64,000 nucleotides of DNA from Elysia chlorotica. Its lineage: Eukaryota; Mollusca; Gastropoda; Plakobranchidae. The notes beneath the pieces were generated by a model. The model did not search any database and was not told the DNA's origin. It saw only the letters and a list, made by a program, of their open reading frames with translations. Within the stretch, counting starts at the first letter, position 1, and the number at the start of each line of letters is the position of its first letter. The stretch spans positions 266,503 to 330,502 of the forward strand of contig RQTK01000162.1 in the NCBI GenBank assembly GCA_003991915.1. The letters are read 5' to 3'. Of the stretch, positions 53,479 through 64,000 are shown piece by piece. The position numbers and the translations under genes are program-made.

Positions 53479-53622
53479 CGAGGCTTGATTGGTTTGAGAC
53501 TTGATCGGTTCGAGATTTAATCGGTTGGAGACTTGATCGTTTCGAGGCTTGATTGGTTTGAGGCTTGATCGGTTCGAGGCTTGATTGGTTTGAGACTTGA
53601 TCGGTTCGAGACTTGATTGGTT
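53479..53622. repeat. 16-bp tandem repeat in the ABCG8 3' UTR
   Basis: Nine units of the type GAGACTTGATCGGTTC with C/T and A/G variation, starting 25 bp after the stop codon, so it would be in the mature mRNA. Confidence 0.9.
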
Positions 53623-54082
53623 CGAATTGAACTAAATTAATGCTTCTACTGCTGGAAGGCGGCAACAAAGCGAATATAACGAAGGCGCCCGTTTTCATAC
53701 ATCACAAGCTGTTGGTACTGTTGAAATCCACCAAAGTGGTCGTAAAATACGAGTAACGATGTCAAGATACTAAATTTGTTTGATAAAAGTTAATTGTGAG
53801 TTTCTCTTTCTTCAGTGCTTTAGGCTGGTTGTTGATTTAATTTGCAGAATCTATGCGTTCTATGACAAGAGAAATTGATTTTCACAAATTCAGACATTAT
53901 GTGACTCTACTGTCGTAATCATAATGTAAATCTGTTATGTTTATATAGTTTTTGTTTTGTTTGTTGCGTTAGACTTAATTTTGGCAGTTTTTATCACTTA
54001 GACTTAATTTTGGCAGTTTTTATCACTACCATGAATAGCACACATTGTATAAGATGACATGGTATCAATGATAATACACATA

Positions 54083-54096
54083 AATAAACTAATAAA
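54083..54096 (+). other. Candidate polyadenylation signals for ABCG8
   Basis: Two AATAAA hexamers (54083-54088 and 54091-54096) about 630 bp after the stop codon, the first I see downstream. Other hexamers follow (for example near 54570), so this is only a candidate. Confidence 0.35.
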
Positions 54097-54099
54097 ATC

Positions 54100-55800
54100 A
54101 CCACGTCTTTACGTTTGATAAAATTAAAACTTTGCCAAAAGTCAACAAAGAACACCCCCCTAAAACAACAAAACAAACAAACAATTTGATCCTATTGTGA
54201 GGTGGTAAAAGTTGGAAAAAGTACGGATGTACTAATACTAAAAATTAACTTGCATTCCTCAGAATAGATAAGAAACCATTAGGAACTAAAAATGTCTTCA
54301 CGAAGAGATACACGAACGTTTTAATTGTGAAAAACGCCGAAATGTTATTTTTGTAAACTTTTGTTATGCTTTCTGGTTTTCGCATTTGATTGCTAGTTGT
54401 TATCTTTTATTTGGACATTTGTATTTGTCATAAAAAGTTGACTCACATGCTGTTAGTTTTTACAGGCGATTGACATTTTTAAAATAGACTTTATCTTCCA
54501 ATTTTACAGTCAACTAAGCATTCTGACAAAACGGTGCAGTGTGCGTGTAAAAATAACGCGCTTGATAACTAAATAAAATAATAATCCATTATTGTGCGTG
54601 GATTTTTTTTAAAAATCCACGTGCATAGATCTACACTTTGTAGCTGGAAATTGGTTGGGGTAGAAAACGCATGGGGCTGACTAGTGCAGTGCCATCAAAG
54701 TTTTTGACATCGCCGCCAATATTAAGCCCAAAATAATAACAATGTTAGCTTTATCACGATTTTCAAGCAACACGCATAGTGCAATTGTTTACATTTGTCG
54801 ACAGATGTAACAACTCCATCAAAATACATTACGGATTCGGAATAATTATGATTCATGAGCCGTACTATTAACCTTTTCCCATGAAACCGCAATGTCGCCC
54901 ACAGGTTGTGCGCATTGATGCATCCATGTGTTAGCACCTCTTTGTATTAATCTGCACACCTTTCATTTCAAAATAACAAAAATAAAAGCTTTTACCTTTG
55001 ATACACATTTTTTAAAATCCCTCAAACTAGTGTGCCCACAAGGGAAAGGCCTAAAATCATGCGATGTGAAAAGGTAAAAAAAATGACCCATCTTTGACTA
55101 CACATAACATACTGAACCAACCGAGAATTATTTTTCTCTATTGATGACCCCCCCCCCCCTCCTCATTGTGACCACGTAATTTTATGGTTTCAACGCGCTT
55201 GATAACTAAATAAAATAATACCGGTAATCTATTACTGTGCGTGTTTTGTTTTTTTAAGCTAAACAAATGTTAGAAAGAAAATATAATTGTATGGTTAAAG
55301 AAAAACGCAGAAAGAATTAAATCTTTAAAAGGGGATTTATTATCCGTTCTCAGAGCACTTCCACCAATTTAATTGCTCAGTAGGCCTTAGAAACTCTAGT
55401 CAACTGAACATACCCAAACTTAATCTTGCTCTTGAGATTCGTTTCTGTCCGAAAATTCACATTTCAGACTTACATTTTATTGACGCATTTAAATGTCGGA
55501 TAAGTAAAAGTTTTCTTCTCAATTTTCGGCTCAAAGTGCTCAAATGAGAAAATAGAAGGTGTCATTGCATAAGTTTAAGATTATGCCCATCATGTGCCCA
55601 CTCTAAAATTGCCATTTCTCATGTATACAATGCACCACAAAATGTATCTATTATTGTCTTCATCTCAAACTTAGACATGCGATCAAATCCAAATTATTCT
55701 TTTTGGGAATATAATGCTCATTTTCGTGCCCGATCCTGAATGACTCTCAATGTAGTCATGCTCATTAATTACGATTGTACTTAATGATTTTTCCGTTCAA
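54100..55800. other. Intergenic AT-rich sequence with a short duplicated block
   Basis: No gene recognised. A block CGCGCTTGATAACTAAATAA plus following sequence occurs at about 54556-54608 and again at 55192-55250, suggesting a decayed repeat. Confidence 0.5.
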
Positions 55801-55809
55801 AGACGTGGG

Positions 55810-55993
55810 GTAAGTTTTGTTAGCAGTTACATTTACACAGACAATAGAAAAACTTACTGATTAGTTCAGCACTTCTGAGTAGACGACGTCATTTGAAAGA
55901 TGGAGTTGTACTGTCTTACATTTTCTAAAAAATGTTTGCTAATCAGTAAGTTTTTCTATTGTCTGTGTAAATGTAACTGCTAACAAAACTTAC
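55810..55993. mobile_element. Perfect 55-bp inverted repeat, MITE-like
   Basis: 55810-55864 (starting GTAAGTTTTGTTAGCAG) is exactly repeated in reverse complement at 55939-55993, with a 74-bp unrelated loop containing no reading frame. Small size, perfect arms and lack of coding capacity fit a recently inserted MITE or foldback element. I see no clear target-site duplication. Confidence 0.8.
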
Positions 55994-56379
55994 CTGTTCG
56001 ATAAACACGGCATTGGCTAGTCTTATATATTTGAATATAGTAACCCTTCTATACAAATTAGTATACTTATGTCAAGTGTATGCACACCAAATTTCAGACA
56101 ATTTTATTTACAACTAACAAAATCCTTAGGAAAAAACAAAACAGCGTTGAAAGATCCAAGATGGCTGCCAGATTGTTAATTAAAAAAAACACCCATCTTT
56201 CTTCTCATTTTCTTCACCTAGCAGTGATCTAGCAAACAAGCCTGAGGGGTTAAACAAAAATTTGTCTTTAATATAAAAATGGCTGTATTTATGAGCAGAT
56301 GCCTTAATTTGAATCTTTTTTCTTATTTGTGCGTCATAGGGAACTGGAGATGGTAGAGGGAACTGAGGCAAGAAGTAGG

Positions 56380-56624
56380 ATGGTTGGTTGGGTTGGTTTA
56401 ACGTCCAACAGCAGTCCCCCTCAAGAAGTAGGAGCTTAGGCTCCCAATCGGGGTCAATCCACCCGGGAAACTACATGAACAAATAGTGCAAACATTTTAC
56501 AAAGGCCATCTAGGAATTGCTAAAATGAAGACCTTGGCGAGAAACTACTTTTGGTGCCCCGGCCTTGACAAGGATATGGATACAATGCTCAAATCTTGCA
56601 ACGGATGTTCTAAGTGGGGGGATG
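56380..56624 (+). pseudogene. Integrase zinc-binding fragment with SINE scar, upstream of an LTR
   Basis: A short SINE tail (GGTTGGTTTAACGTCCAAC) is followed at about 56417 by sequence that encodes H-E-Q-I-V-Q-T-F-Y-K-G-H-L-G and ends S-C-N-G-C, the HHCC zinc-binding domain of Gypsy-type integrase. It stops at a G-rich, polypurine-tract-like AGTGGGGGGATG just before the LTR. The same integrase segment recurs at 58090-58285. Confidence 0.75.
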
Positions 56625-57239
56625 TGTAACGCATTGTACTATAAGTTGATCTATTCATTTCCTCACCCTTTTTAGGTGCGTAACTTTTTGGGTAGCGGAT
56701 TGACTAGATGTATGTACATTATCTTGTTTGTTTGCATAACGATTGTATTTCAAGCCTAAGAATTTGATTGTGAGTTTTGCTTACTGAACACAGCCCTTCT
56801 CGAAACCTCCGGCTAGTTCTAGAATAGTAATCACCTCGTCACCTCTTGTTTACCTTTGTTCTGATTGGTTGTTAATTGCTAAAGAGATGTACCGAGAATA
56901 TTCTCTTATGATTTACGTAATTCTTGTTCTGGATGATTCGACGAAATTTTGTATAAATAAGAATCTTAATTAGATTTAAGAAGGGTCAAGAGTCAACATT
57001 TAAAGAGTCAATATTGTTTTCCAGAGTCTACATTGAAACTCCAGTAATTGTACTATTGAGCCGTCCTACAAACATTGTAGAGTATAGCCCTTTTGTTGGA
57101 TTAAACAGTTTGAAATTGTTACTTGCGGACTTCGGATTTATTTTCTACGGACGAGTCGTGTGATTGGCTGTGAATATTTTTAATACCCCTAGACAAACAG
57201 AGCCTAACAGATTACCACCTCACCAGCAAATCTGTTACA
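56625..57239 (+). mobile_element. Long terminal repeat of a Gypsy-like retrotransposon
   Basis: Starts TGTAAC and ends GTTACA, the 6-bp inverted ends expected of an LTR, and is followed after one base by a primer-binding site. A TATA-like GTATAAATAAG lies at about 56950. The length is 615 bp. Only one copy is seen in the window, so it could be a 5' LTR or, given the integrase and purine tract upstream, a shared LTR between two rearranged copies. Confidence 0.8.
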
Positions 57240-57240
57240 C

Positions 57241-57258
57241 TGGGGGCTCGTCCGGGAT
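57241..57258 (+). promoter_or_regulatory. tRNA-Pro-type primer-binding site
   Basis: TGGGGGCTCGTCCGGGAT, one base after the LTR end, is the sequence complementary to the 3' end of tRNA-Pro that primes reverse transcription in many retroelements. Confidence 0.85.
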
Positions 57259-57518
57259 CGAATCTACAAGTTCGGCGCATCGAAGAATTATAGATCTAGA
57301 GATCTAGATTAGTTCAGCGTAGAGCTAGGTCTAGATTACCAACCTTCGTCGGCTAATATCTGGTACACGCGTTTCGCTTGCCTAATTTATCAGATCTAAA
57401 GTTAGATCTAGAGTCAGTGTGTTCTGCGTAAACTGTGTCGTGTGCTTTTGCGCCAGTATTCGAAGCGTCTCTTTCTTTATATAGCAGTAATAGCACCCTC
57501 AGCTGTTAAAGCTACATA

Positions 57519-57990
57519 ATGTCGTCCATTCAAGAAATCAAAGAGCTTGCTGAGGAACTGCAGTTACGAGGAGATGAAAAGAAAAAATTTATTATTGAGG
57601 AAATGGATAAATTGCGCAAACTCCAAGCTGAGAAGGAAAAGGAAGAGCGAGAAGCTAAACTTCAAGCTGAAAAGGAAGAGCGAGAAGCTAAACTTCTAAA
57701 GGGAAGAGCGAGAAGCTAAACTTCAAGCTGAGAAAGAACTAAAGATGGAGGAAATGAGGACACAGTTAGAGTTGGCAAGGATACAAGCACAGGCAAGTCA
57801 GCAAAGTGAACACAACCTTACATCAGGCAGCACAAGATCGGTCCATGAAGGAGAGCATTCTAAATTCAAGATGCCTAAATTACCGGCTTTTGTGGACAGA
57901 AAGGATGACCTGGATTCTTGGCTACTTCGGTTTGAGCGATTCGCTACCACAAGTGGATGGCCCAAGGAAAGCTGGTGCACACCATTAACT
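57519..57990 (+). pseudogene. Gypsy-like gag, frameshifted and truncated
   Basis: ATG at 57519 opens a charged coiled-coil region with a repeated (E-R-E-A-K-L-Q-A-E-K) unit; a frameshift near 57700 is followed in a second frame by K-M-P-K-L-P-A-F-V, D-S-W-L-L-R-F-E-R-F and G-W-P-K-E-S-W, typical of Gypsy-type gag. The gag is then cut by a SINE fragment at about 57980. Protease, reverse transcriptase and RNase H are absent. Confidence 0.75.
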
Positions 57991-58090
57991 GACACCGATC
58001 CAACCAGTAGGGAACGCAACAGCCAGGATTCGAACTCGGGACCTTTTGCGTCGGAAGCCGATGTTCTACTCCTGGACCACCGCGTCCCCC
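57980..58090 (-). mobile_element. SINE fragment inside the LTR element
   Basis: The minus strand gives the tRNA-like head GTGGTCCAGGAGTAGAAC and a B-box GAGTTCGAATCC, followed by CCCTACTGG. It joins gag to integrase and marks the edge of a large internal deletion. Confidence 0.78.
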
Positions 58091-58541
58091 TCAAGAAGTA
58101 GGAGCTTAGGCTCCCAATCGGGGTCAATCCACCCGGGAAACTACATGAACAAATAGTGCAAACATTTTACAAAGGCCATCTAGGAATTGCTAAAATGAAG
58201 ACCTTGGCGAGAAACTACTTTTGGTGCCCCGGCCTTGACAAGGATATGGATACAATGCTCAAATCTTGCAACGGATGTTCTATGTCTCAAAAAAGTCATC
58301 TGGCGCAACTCCATCCATGGCAATGACCAGGGAAGCCATGGCAACGAGTTCACATCGACTTCGGTGGACCATTCATGAGCACCATGTTCCTGATTGTTGT
58401 CGACGCTAATACCAAATGGGTCGAAGTTCTCCAGACACCCCAGCGCAACTGCCACGGCCACAATCAACAGCCTCAGCTCTCTGTTCGCTAGATTCGGTCT
58501 TCCCGAGCGAGTGGTTAGTGAAATTGAACCTCATTTAAGGG
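58090..58541 (+). pseudogene. Gypsy-like integrase fragment, broken
   Basis: HHCC zinc-binding region identical in part to 56417-56610, then W-Q-R-V-H-I-D-F-G-G-P-F and L-I-V-V-D-A-N-T-K-W-V-E-V of the DDE core, then F-G-L-P-E-R-V-V-S-E. There is an in-frame stop near 58327 and a frameshift after 58440. The second catalytic Asp expected after V-V-S is not there (Glu instead), and the sequence ends at the next element. Confidence 0.8.
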
Positions 58542-59170
58542 TAGGTTTATAGAGGATTCGGGAAGCGAGATGCCGCACGAGGGACACTCGCGCGAGTTAA
58601 ACGAGCGGCGGGAAAAGTTTCCAGAATCAAAAGTTAATTCTTTTCCAGCGTCTCGCGCCTTGCCGCGGAAGGGTGTGTAGATGTATGTGAGCAGTTTTTG
58701 TGACTACACAAGTCAAGAAAGATCGATGTCGACCACCTTATTACTGCTGTGTTCAATAGGCCGTCGATATGGGACCCTCCATCCATCCGCCCATCCATCC
58801 ATCCATCCATCCATCGATCCAACCATCCATCCATCCATTCATCTATCCTTTTTGTGTGTGTCTCTGTGGTCTTTACGCCCGCCTGTTTGTCTGTGTGTTT
58901 ATTTCCCTGTATGTCTGTAGGTCTCTTTTTTTTCTTTAACATTGACTGGATCATTTTCATATTTAATTTCAAATGAAATGTATTAAAATTTAATACAGAA
59001 AAAGAAGCATAAAATTGAACTCCAATTCCTTATAAACTAATGTTGTTCGGCGTGCTCTTCCCGCGTTCGCTATGTACACCACCCGCACCAGCGATTCAGC
59101 GCTAGTTTAACTCGCGCGAGTGCCTCTCGTACGGCATCTCGCTTCCCGAATTCTCTATAAACTTAGCCTA
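58542..59170. mobile_element. Terminal-inverted-repeat element, 629 bp
   Basis: The left end (58542-58602, TTTATAGAGGATTCGGG...CGCGCGAGTTAAAC) is repeated in inverse orientation at 59105-59170 with a few mismatches. The interior has a (CATC)n tract (58784-58840) and no transposase, so it is a non-autonomous DNA transposon. It abuts the broken integrase. Confidence 0.8.
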
Positions 59171-60614
59171 GGCCGGTACCGCACTACAACTTTTAGTTGA
59201 TCAATTAAAAAAACCGAGTTAAAAGGATTGGATGTAACCAATGAAAATAAAAAGACGCTACTGCACTACAACTATTTTTTAAATCGTGAAAGTTTGTACC
59301 GAGGAACAAAATAGCTTCAACTCAACTGATGGTCAATTTTATTGTGCTAATGAGGAATAGTGGACGCTACAGAATCACAACTAGGTAGTTGAGTTGACAC
59401 GAGTCGACTACAGACTAGATCTACTCAGTACTCAATAACTACAGCAAGTGCGTGAACTCTCAAAGTGGCTTGTAGAACGTACAGAGAGGTCTGTATTTTT
59501 AAAAGCGAGAGACGACATGGATGTCGATGCAAACTGGGCGAAAAAATGTATTTCATTGATCTCGAAGATCATGGTAATGGGTGTAAACTTTCCCTTTAAG
59601 TAATCGCTGACTAATAGTTGGGTGGGTGAATCAAATACTACTTTAGTTTTTTTTTCTTTTTCCGAATGGAATATGTCAAAGCACAAACACAAGCACCTCT
59701 GTCACGGAAGAGGCACACATTGGACGCAGATAAAACGCAAGCAGACAGGCTTGTTTAGATATAAACCCCGGCGATAGCTGTCATAATTTGCAGTTACCTT
59801 TAACGCCGAGGGATGCGTGTGCAAATATTCCATTTCCAGCTCAAGTTTTAACTTGATTTGATGATAAGTGAAAAGAAGGACAGAGCCAATCGTAGCAAAA
59901 CCGTTTAACAAAAGGGAAAAAACCCAACAATTTTACATCTAAGACGTTGTGCACTTTAGCGATAAAGGAATATGCGCAAACGGTTTGGGTCTTATTTAAA
60001 ACTAGAAAAAAGGTCTAACGCTATTAAATATTCATTTTTTAAATGAGCTCCTAATATGTTTTAATACTACATGCCCACTTTGAGAACTTCATGAGAAAAC
60101 TAATATACTTTTTCTCTTTTTATTTGTTCTAACCACTTCACAATGTCACCCCGATCCCCACAATTATATAATACCAAAACATATCCATGCCCCACACTTT
60201 GATTAGTGTTAATTGAAATTGAAGCGTGAGACGCGTGCACATTCTCAACACACACATAAGAAAGTAAAGAAAGAATATTATTTTAATTATCTTTAATAAT
60301 GTTAATTTCAATTTAAAATAGCAAGTCGAGTAAAAATTAGATATATAAAAATTTGTTTTCTATACATTGTGAACTGCATAGATGCATTCGAGATTTGAAA
60401 TCAACCAGTAAGTAGTATATCAATTTGTACATTTGATAAATATTAGTGAGTACATGTATTAAAATATTACAATTTGATTACAAACAATAAAATTACATTT
60501 AAAAACAACGTGTCATTTATCACAGTGCGTTCTCTTGTACGTTTGGTCGTTTTTAAATTTGAAAATGTATTCAATATCACAGATGTAAAAAATAGTTAAT
60601 CCTTATTCTACTAT
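59171..60614. other. AT-rich 3' flank of the right-hand gene
   Basis: No recognised gene. The motif GCACTACAAC is repeated at about 59182 and 59263, possibly the edge of another decayed element. The part next to 60614 is probably 3' UTR of the minus-strand gene. Confidence 0.4.
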
Positions 60615-63600
60615 CTAACATTTAGATTTCATTCTCTCAAACACTCCTATCCTGCTGGCAATGTCCACGCAGTCAAATGCTGGGCTTCTAATGTCGCGCG
60701 CCCACACACGGTTGAGGGTCCGATGGCGGGGAATAGGGTGAGGGGTGCTGGTTCGAGACACAGGCTCGCTGTCTTGTTTTGTGTCTGCAGTCACTCCTGG
60801 TGTCGCCAGTACAGGCCGGCTGGTCGCCAGGCTGGAGTGCACACAAGTCGCTTTTGGGCTTGCTGTGTCGCCTGATGTACCCGCAAGTATTCTAGCATCG
60901 TGTCTATCAGCCTGTCTGTCTACCAGCTCCAGCTCCCGGGCGACGTCCCCCGAAGGAGCTGTTGCCATGAAACTAGACTCATCTATGGCATGGACCCCAC
61001 TTGTGGCAAGATCTTGATTTCGATCGCGTGTTGCTGGCGCAATATTAGAAATGTGCGTTTTATCTTTTGAGGCTTCTCTGGTTTCTGTTGTGCTCATCGG
61101 CGTTGCTGTCGAGTAAGCCAGATGTGAACCAAAAGACGTTTGAATGGGAGAGCTATTTTCAGTGGGATCCTGGAACTTCTTTGGTAAATATTCACTCGAA
61201 GTAGAATTATCAGAATCATATGTAAAGGGATATTTTGCAGATTCGACGTTACTCACAATTGAGCACTGACCAAAGTTTACGCTTGCACTTTTTTCCGAAC
61301 CATTCACTAAAAGCACTTGATCAGTTTCCGGGAAGTTTTTGGTCGCATTTTTGTTCTCTGCCTCTACAGACTTTAGAATTATCAATTCCAGACTATTGCT
61401 CGATCCATCTTGACAAAGCGTTGGGCTTTCTACTGTTGACAGCAGTTTTATTAGCCTCTCGAGCAGACTGGGGGACAAGCTTGACGTGAGAGTCCTATGA
61501 AGACGGACTATCTTGCGAAAATCAGATGTATCCAGATTACTTTTCTGCCTGCTTACAATGCATAATAACTTGATCATCAATTCAATTGTTTGCCTGTAGT
61601 TCTCAGGCGATTTTTCAAGGACATTATGAAGCGAGGCTATGCTGCCACGCTGCTGGATAAGGAATAACTTGTTTAGAACTCCAGTCAATTCTTCGTTCAA
61701 CCGCCTGTCGTCTTCAGAGTCGGCCGGATTCTCTTCGTCTAATGAAGCTTGAGACCGCAAGCTCTCTCTAACCCCCATAAGGGCATCTTTAATCTTGTCA
61801 TTCAGAGACGCATTGTTTGCACTGGTGGGTTTTCGATAGCCATCATTATCACCGTCGCCATCTGTAAGAATAACGCTATTCATTTTCAAAGATTCTGATA
61901 CATGCCCGACAGTTTCAACTTGGCTGGTTTGATTTGTGTCGACTTTACGCGCATTATGCAATGGCACTGCTGGGCTGAATCCTTCACTCGTTGGGGTAAG
62001 AGGGGTGTAGAGCATCTGACCGTGGGGTGCACATGCTTGAAGCATAGCTGGAGTTATCTGAGTGAAGCGGCCACTGTGGTCGGGAAGAAATGGAGAGTGT
62101 CCTTGAATATTAGTTATCGGTGATTGGAACGCTCCGTTAATTTCGTTTGGAAAGTGGTGCAAAGGAATACAGATTCCAGGTTTTTGTGCAGTATACACAA
62201 GGTTAGGCTCGTTCCCGAAATTTGACTGTGAAGCACGTGCAGCTGGGATTTCAGTGAAAGTAGGAACCGATGGTACCAACATTGGATTGTGCTGAGTAGT
62301 GGGAAACAAAATACTGGTAGATTTTCCTCTGTTCACACCATGACGAGTGGCGTCGTTTTCTTGGGACATTTCGTAGGGGGCGTGTATCTGCTGAGGAGTA
62401 TTATTAGCCATACCTAGCCCCAGTGGCACTGGCACAGGAAATGCAAACATGGAATTAGTAGTTGAAACCACAGGAGTGTACGTTTCATCTATTACTTGAC
62501 CCATGTTGTGAAACAAATTTGGTTGAGTCTGTTCCTGGAAATGAGTATGGCCGCTAGGATAAATAACATGATTAGTTTCACCCTGATGCGGATGGTTGAT
62601 GGGCAAGTACATTTGCTGCTGTAGATCTGACTGAAGCTGATGGCGTTGATCAAGTGGTTGAAGCTCAATACAACCCTGCGTATTGTGTCTCGAGATCATG
62701 TGTTGGTAATTGTAGTCTGGGTAACATTCAGGCTGGATGGGCACCTCCAGGTGATTTCCGTCTTCAGGCTTATTACTGGTAAACTGCCTGTCGTGTTGGA
62801 TCACATAACGTGGGTCTGAAGGAACGTGGCTAGCACTGGCTGAAGGTCTAAAGTAGCACGTGCCATTCTGCTTGATCATGGTGAATGCATTCCCGCTACC
62901 GTCTCTCAGGTTAGGATCGAATTCTTCAGCCCAAGGACTAAGACTGAATTTTGAAGTGGTGGCTCGATTCTCTTCACTGCATCCGGTTTGAGAGGGGCCA
63001 ATCTTGATAGGCAGACCCAATTCCTGTGCTTTTGCTAAATCTTGCTGTGCCTCATGGCTTTGTTGAACAGCTAAAGTCTTGCCATTCGAAAAAGTGTCAT
63101 TAACTGCTAGTTTTGAAAAATATCCTGGCAGTTTTGCAGCCGTGTCCTTAGTATCTAACACAGTTTGTGAAAAATTCACCCCGCCAATTTCTGATACTTC
63201 AAATGCCGGGGAGGTCAATTGAGATTCATTTTTCAAACCAAACCGTGTTACATGTTGCTGGGTAAACTCAGATTTGTCTTTCAAATTAGTTAAACTAGAA
63301 TCTTTTACGGAAATCCGTGCATCTTGGTAAAAAGATGTTTTAGGGCAGTCATTTTTACTTCTAACTTGAAAATGAGACCATGCCTCCTGGCGAGAGTCCA
63401 TGTTCTTTGAAAAAACGCTGGCTTTTGAGAAATGTTCAGAACTAGAGGATCTCGTGTTGCATTCCCAATTCACTCCTCTGCTTTCGGAATTTCCGTTTGA
63501 AACTTTCGTTAGGTTGTCAGACGTGCGTCTTATATCTGTGTACGAGCGGTTGCGGGTGGTATTTGGGACACGAGTGCGTTGAAAACCGTTGTCTCTGTGG

Positions 63601-63871
63601 TTTGCCATATGTTTACTGTTGTGCTTCTGGTCAAGGTGGTGGTCAGGAAGAGTTTCCCGGAAAGACTTCGTACAATTGCCTTTTTTCTCTGAAAAATCTG
63701 CAAACGCTGGGCTGCACGTCCGATGGTTTAGTCCAAGAGCCACAAGCTGATCACGTCTTTTTAAGATATCCCCTATGTGTCTTGGTAGCTCGACATTGTC
63801 GAAACAGCCTGGTGAGCTCGCAGGTCGCGGCTCGGAAATATGGCTATAGAATGGGGGTGGCGGGTGGTCAG
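60615..63871 (-). CDS. Long 3'-terminal exon of an unrecognised protein, 1084 codons
   Basis: The longest open frame in the window. A good acceptor (ATCTTTTCAG) lies at 63872, the exon starts with two bases of a split codon, and the frame is open to TAG at 60615. The first 50 residues include a basic helical motif, E-L-P-R-H-I-G-D-I-L-K-R-R-D-Q-L-V-A-L-G-L. The middle (about 600 residues) is Ser/Thr/Pro/Gln/His-rich and looks disordered. Around 61425-61815 a compact Leu-rich helical region (L-N-E-E-L-T-G-V-L-N-K-L-F, then I-E-L-M-I-K-L-L and S-L-L-E-R-L-I-K-L-L) is likely folded. The C-terminus is again Ser/Thr/Pro-rich and ends R-M-K-S-K-C. I do not recognise the family and assign no function. 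The rest of the gene lies beyond the right edge. Confidence 0.85.
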
Positions 63872-64000
63872 CTGAAAAGATAAATTGATCGTAACGACTT
63901 CGCCCATCAAAATGGTTATCTGAAAGTTTATGCCCTTGTTTTTCCCTGATATCATAACCAACAGAATGTCTTTTATGGTGCCGTGCTGCACTGCCCTTTC

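Noticed and set aside
60745-63883. Plus-strand frames opposite the long right-hand exon
   Set aside because: They are short shadows of the 1084-codon minus-strand frame.

Overview
This is an intron-rich, AT-rich animal nuclear sequence. Two multi-exon genes belong to metazoan families (the Golgi protein ACBD3/GCP60 and the sterol half-transporter ABCG8). Several kb-scale introns are full of microsatellites, tRNA-derived SINEs, L2- and RTE-like LINE remnants, a Merlin-type DNA transposon and a Gypsy-like LTR element. The gene families, repeat spectrum and frequent AGATCTAGA-type motifs suggest a lophotrochozoan, most likely a gastropod mollusc. The species assignment is inference. There are no bacterial features.

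Layout. (1) 3083-29122, minus strand: ACBD3, nine constitutive positions (exon 7 exists in two versions), assembled here exon by exon with matching splice phases. The product is about 469 or 474 residues: acyl-CoA-binding domain, charged/glutamine-rich middle and GOLD domain. Exon 7 is present twice (8279-8409 and 6850-6965) with identical phases, so the two copies look mutually exclusive. Intron 1 (about 12.4 kb) hosts an intact Merlin/IS1595-type transposase ORF on the opposite strand between two nearly identical 852-bp direct repeats. (2) 29123-42350: gene-poor region with LINE remnants, a 457-477-bp direct repeat pair, a ~175-bp tandem repeat and an 11-copy 35-bp minisatellite whose unit carries a tRNA A-box-like motif. 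(3) 42351-53454, plus strand: an ABCG8-like transporter in 14 recognised exons. The coding length of 2019 bp (672 residues) is almost that of human ABCG8. Its introns contain copies of its own 3' splice sites: a ten-copy array of decoy acceptors just upstream of exon 13, and a duplicated exon-7 acceptor in intron 10. (4) 53455-60600: 3' flank, a perfect 55-bp-arm inverted repeat, a scrambled LTR retrotransposon (integrase piece, LTR, PBS, gag, SINE, integrase) and a terminal-inverted-repeat element. (5) 60615-63871, minus strand: one very long 3'-terminal exon (1084 codons) of a gene I do not recognise, running off the right edge.

The genes do not form an operon or pathway unit. ACBD3 acts at the Golgi; the ABCG half-transporter should act in membranes, usually as a dimer. 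They are arranged head to head about 13 kb apart, with a repeat-rich gap. No ABCG5 partner is visible in the window, although ABCG5 and ABCG8 are head-to-head neighbours in vertebrates. Most of the unusual biology here is at the level of splicing and repeats.
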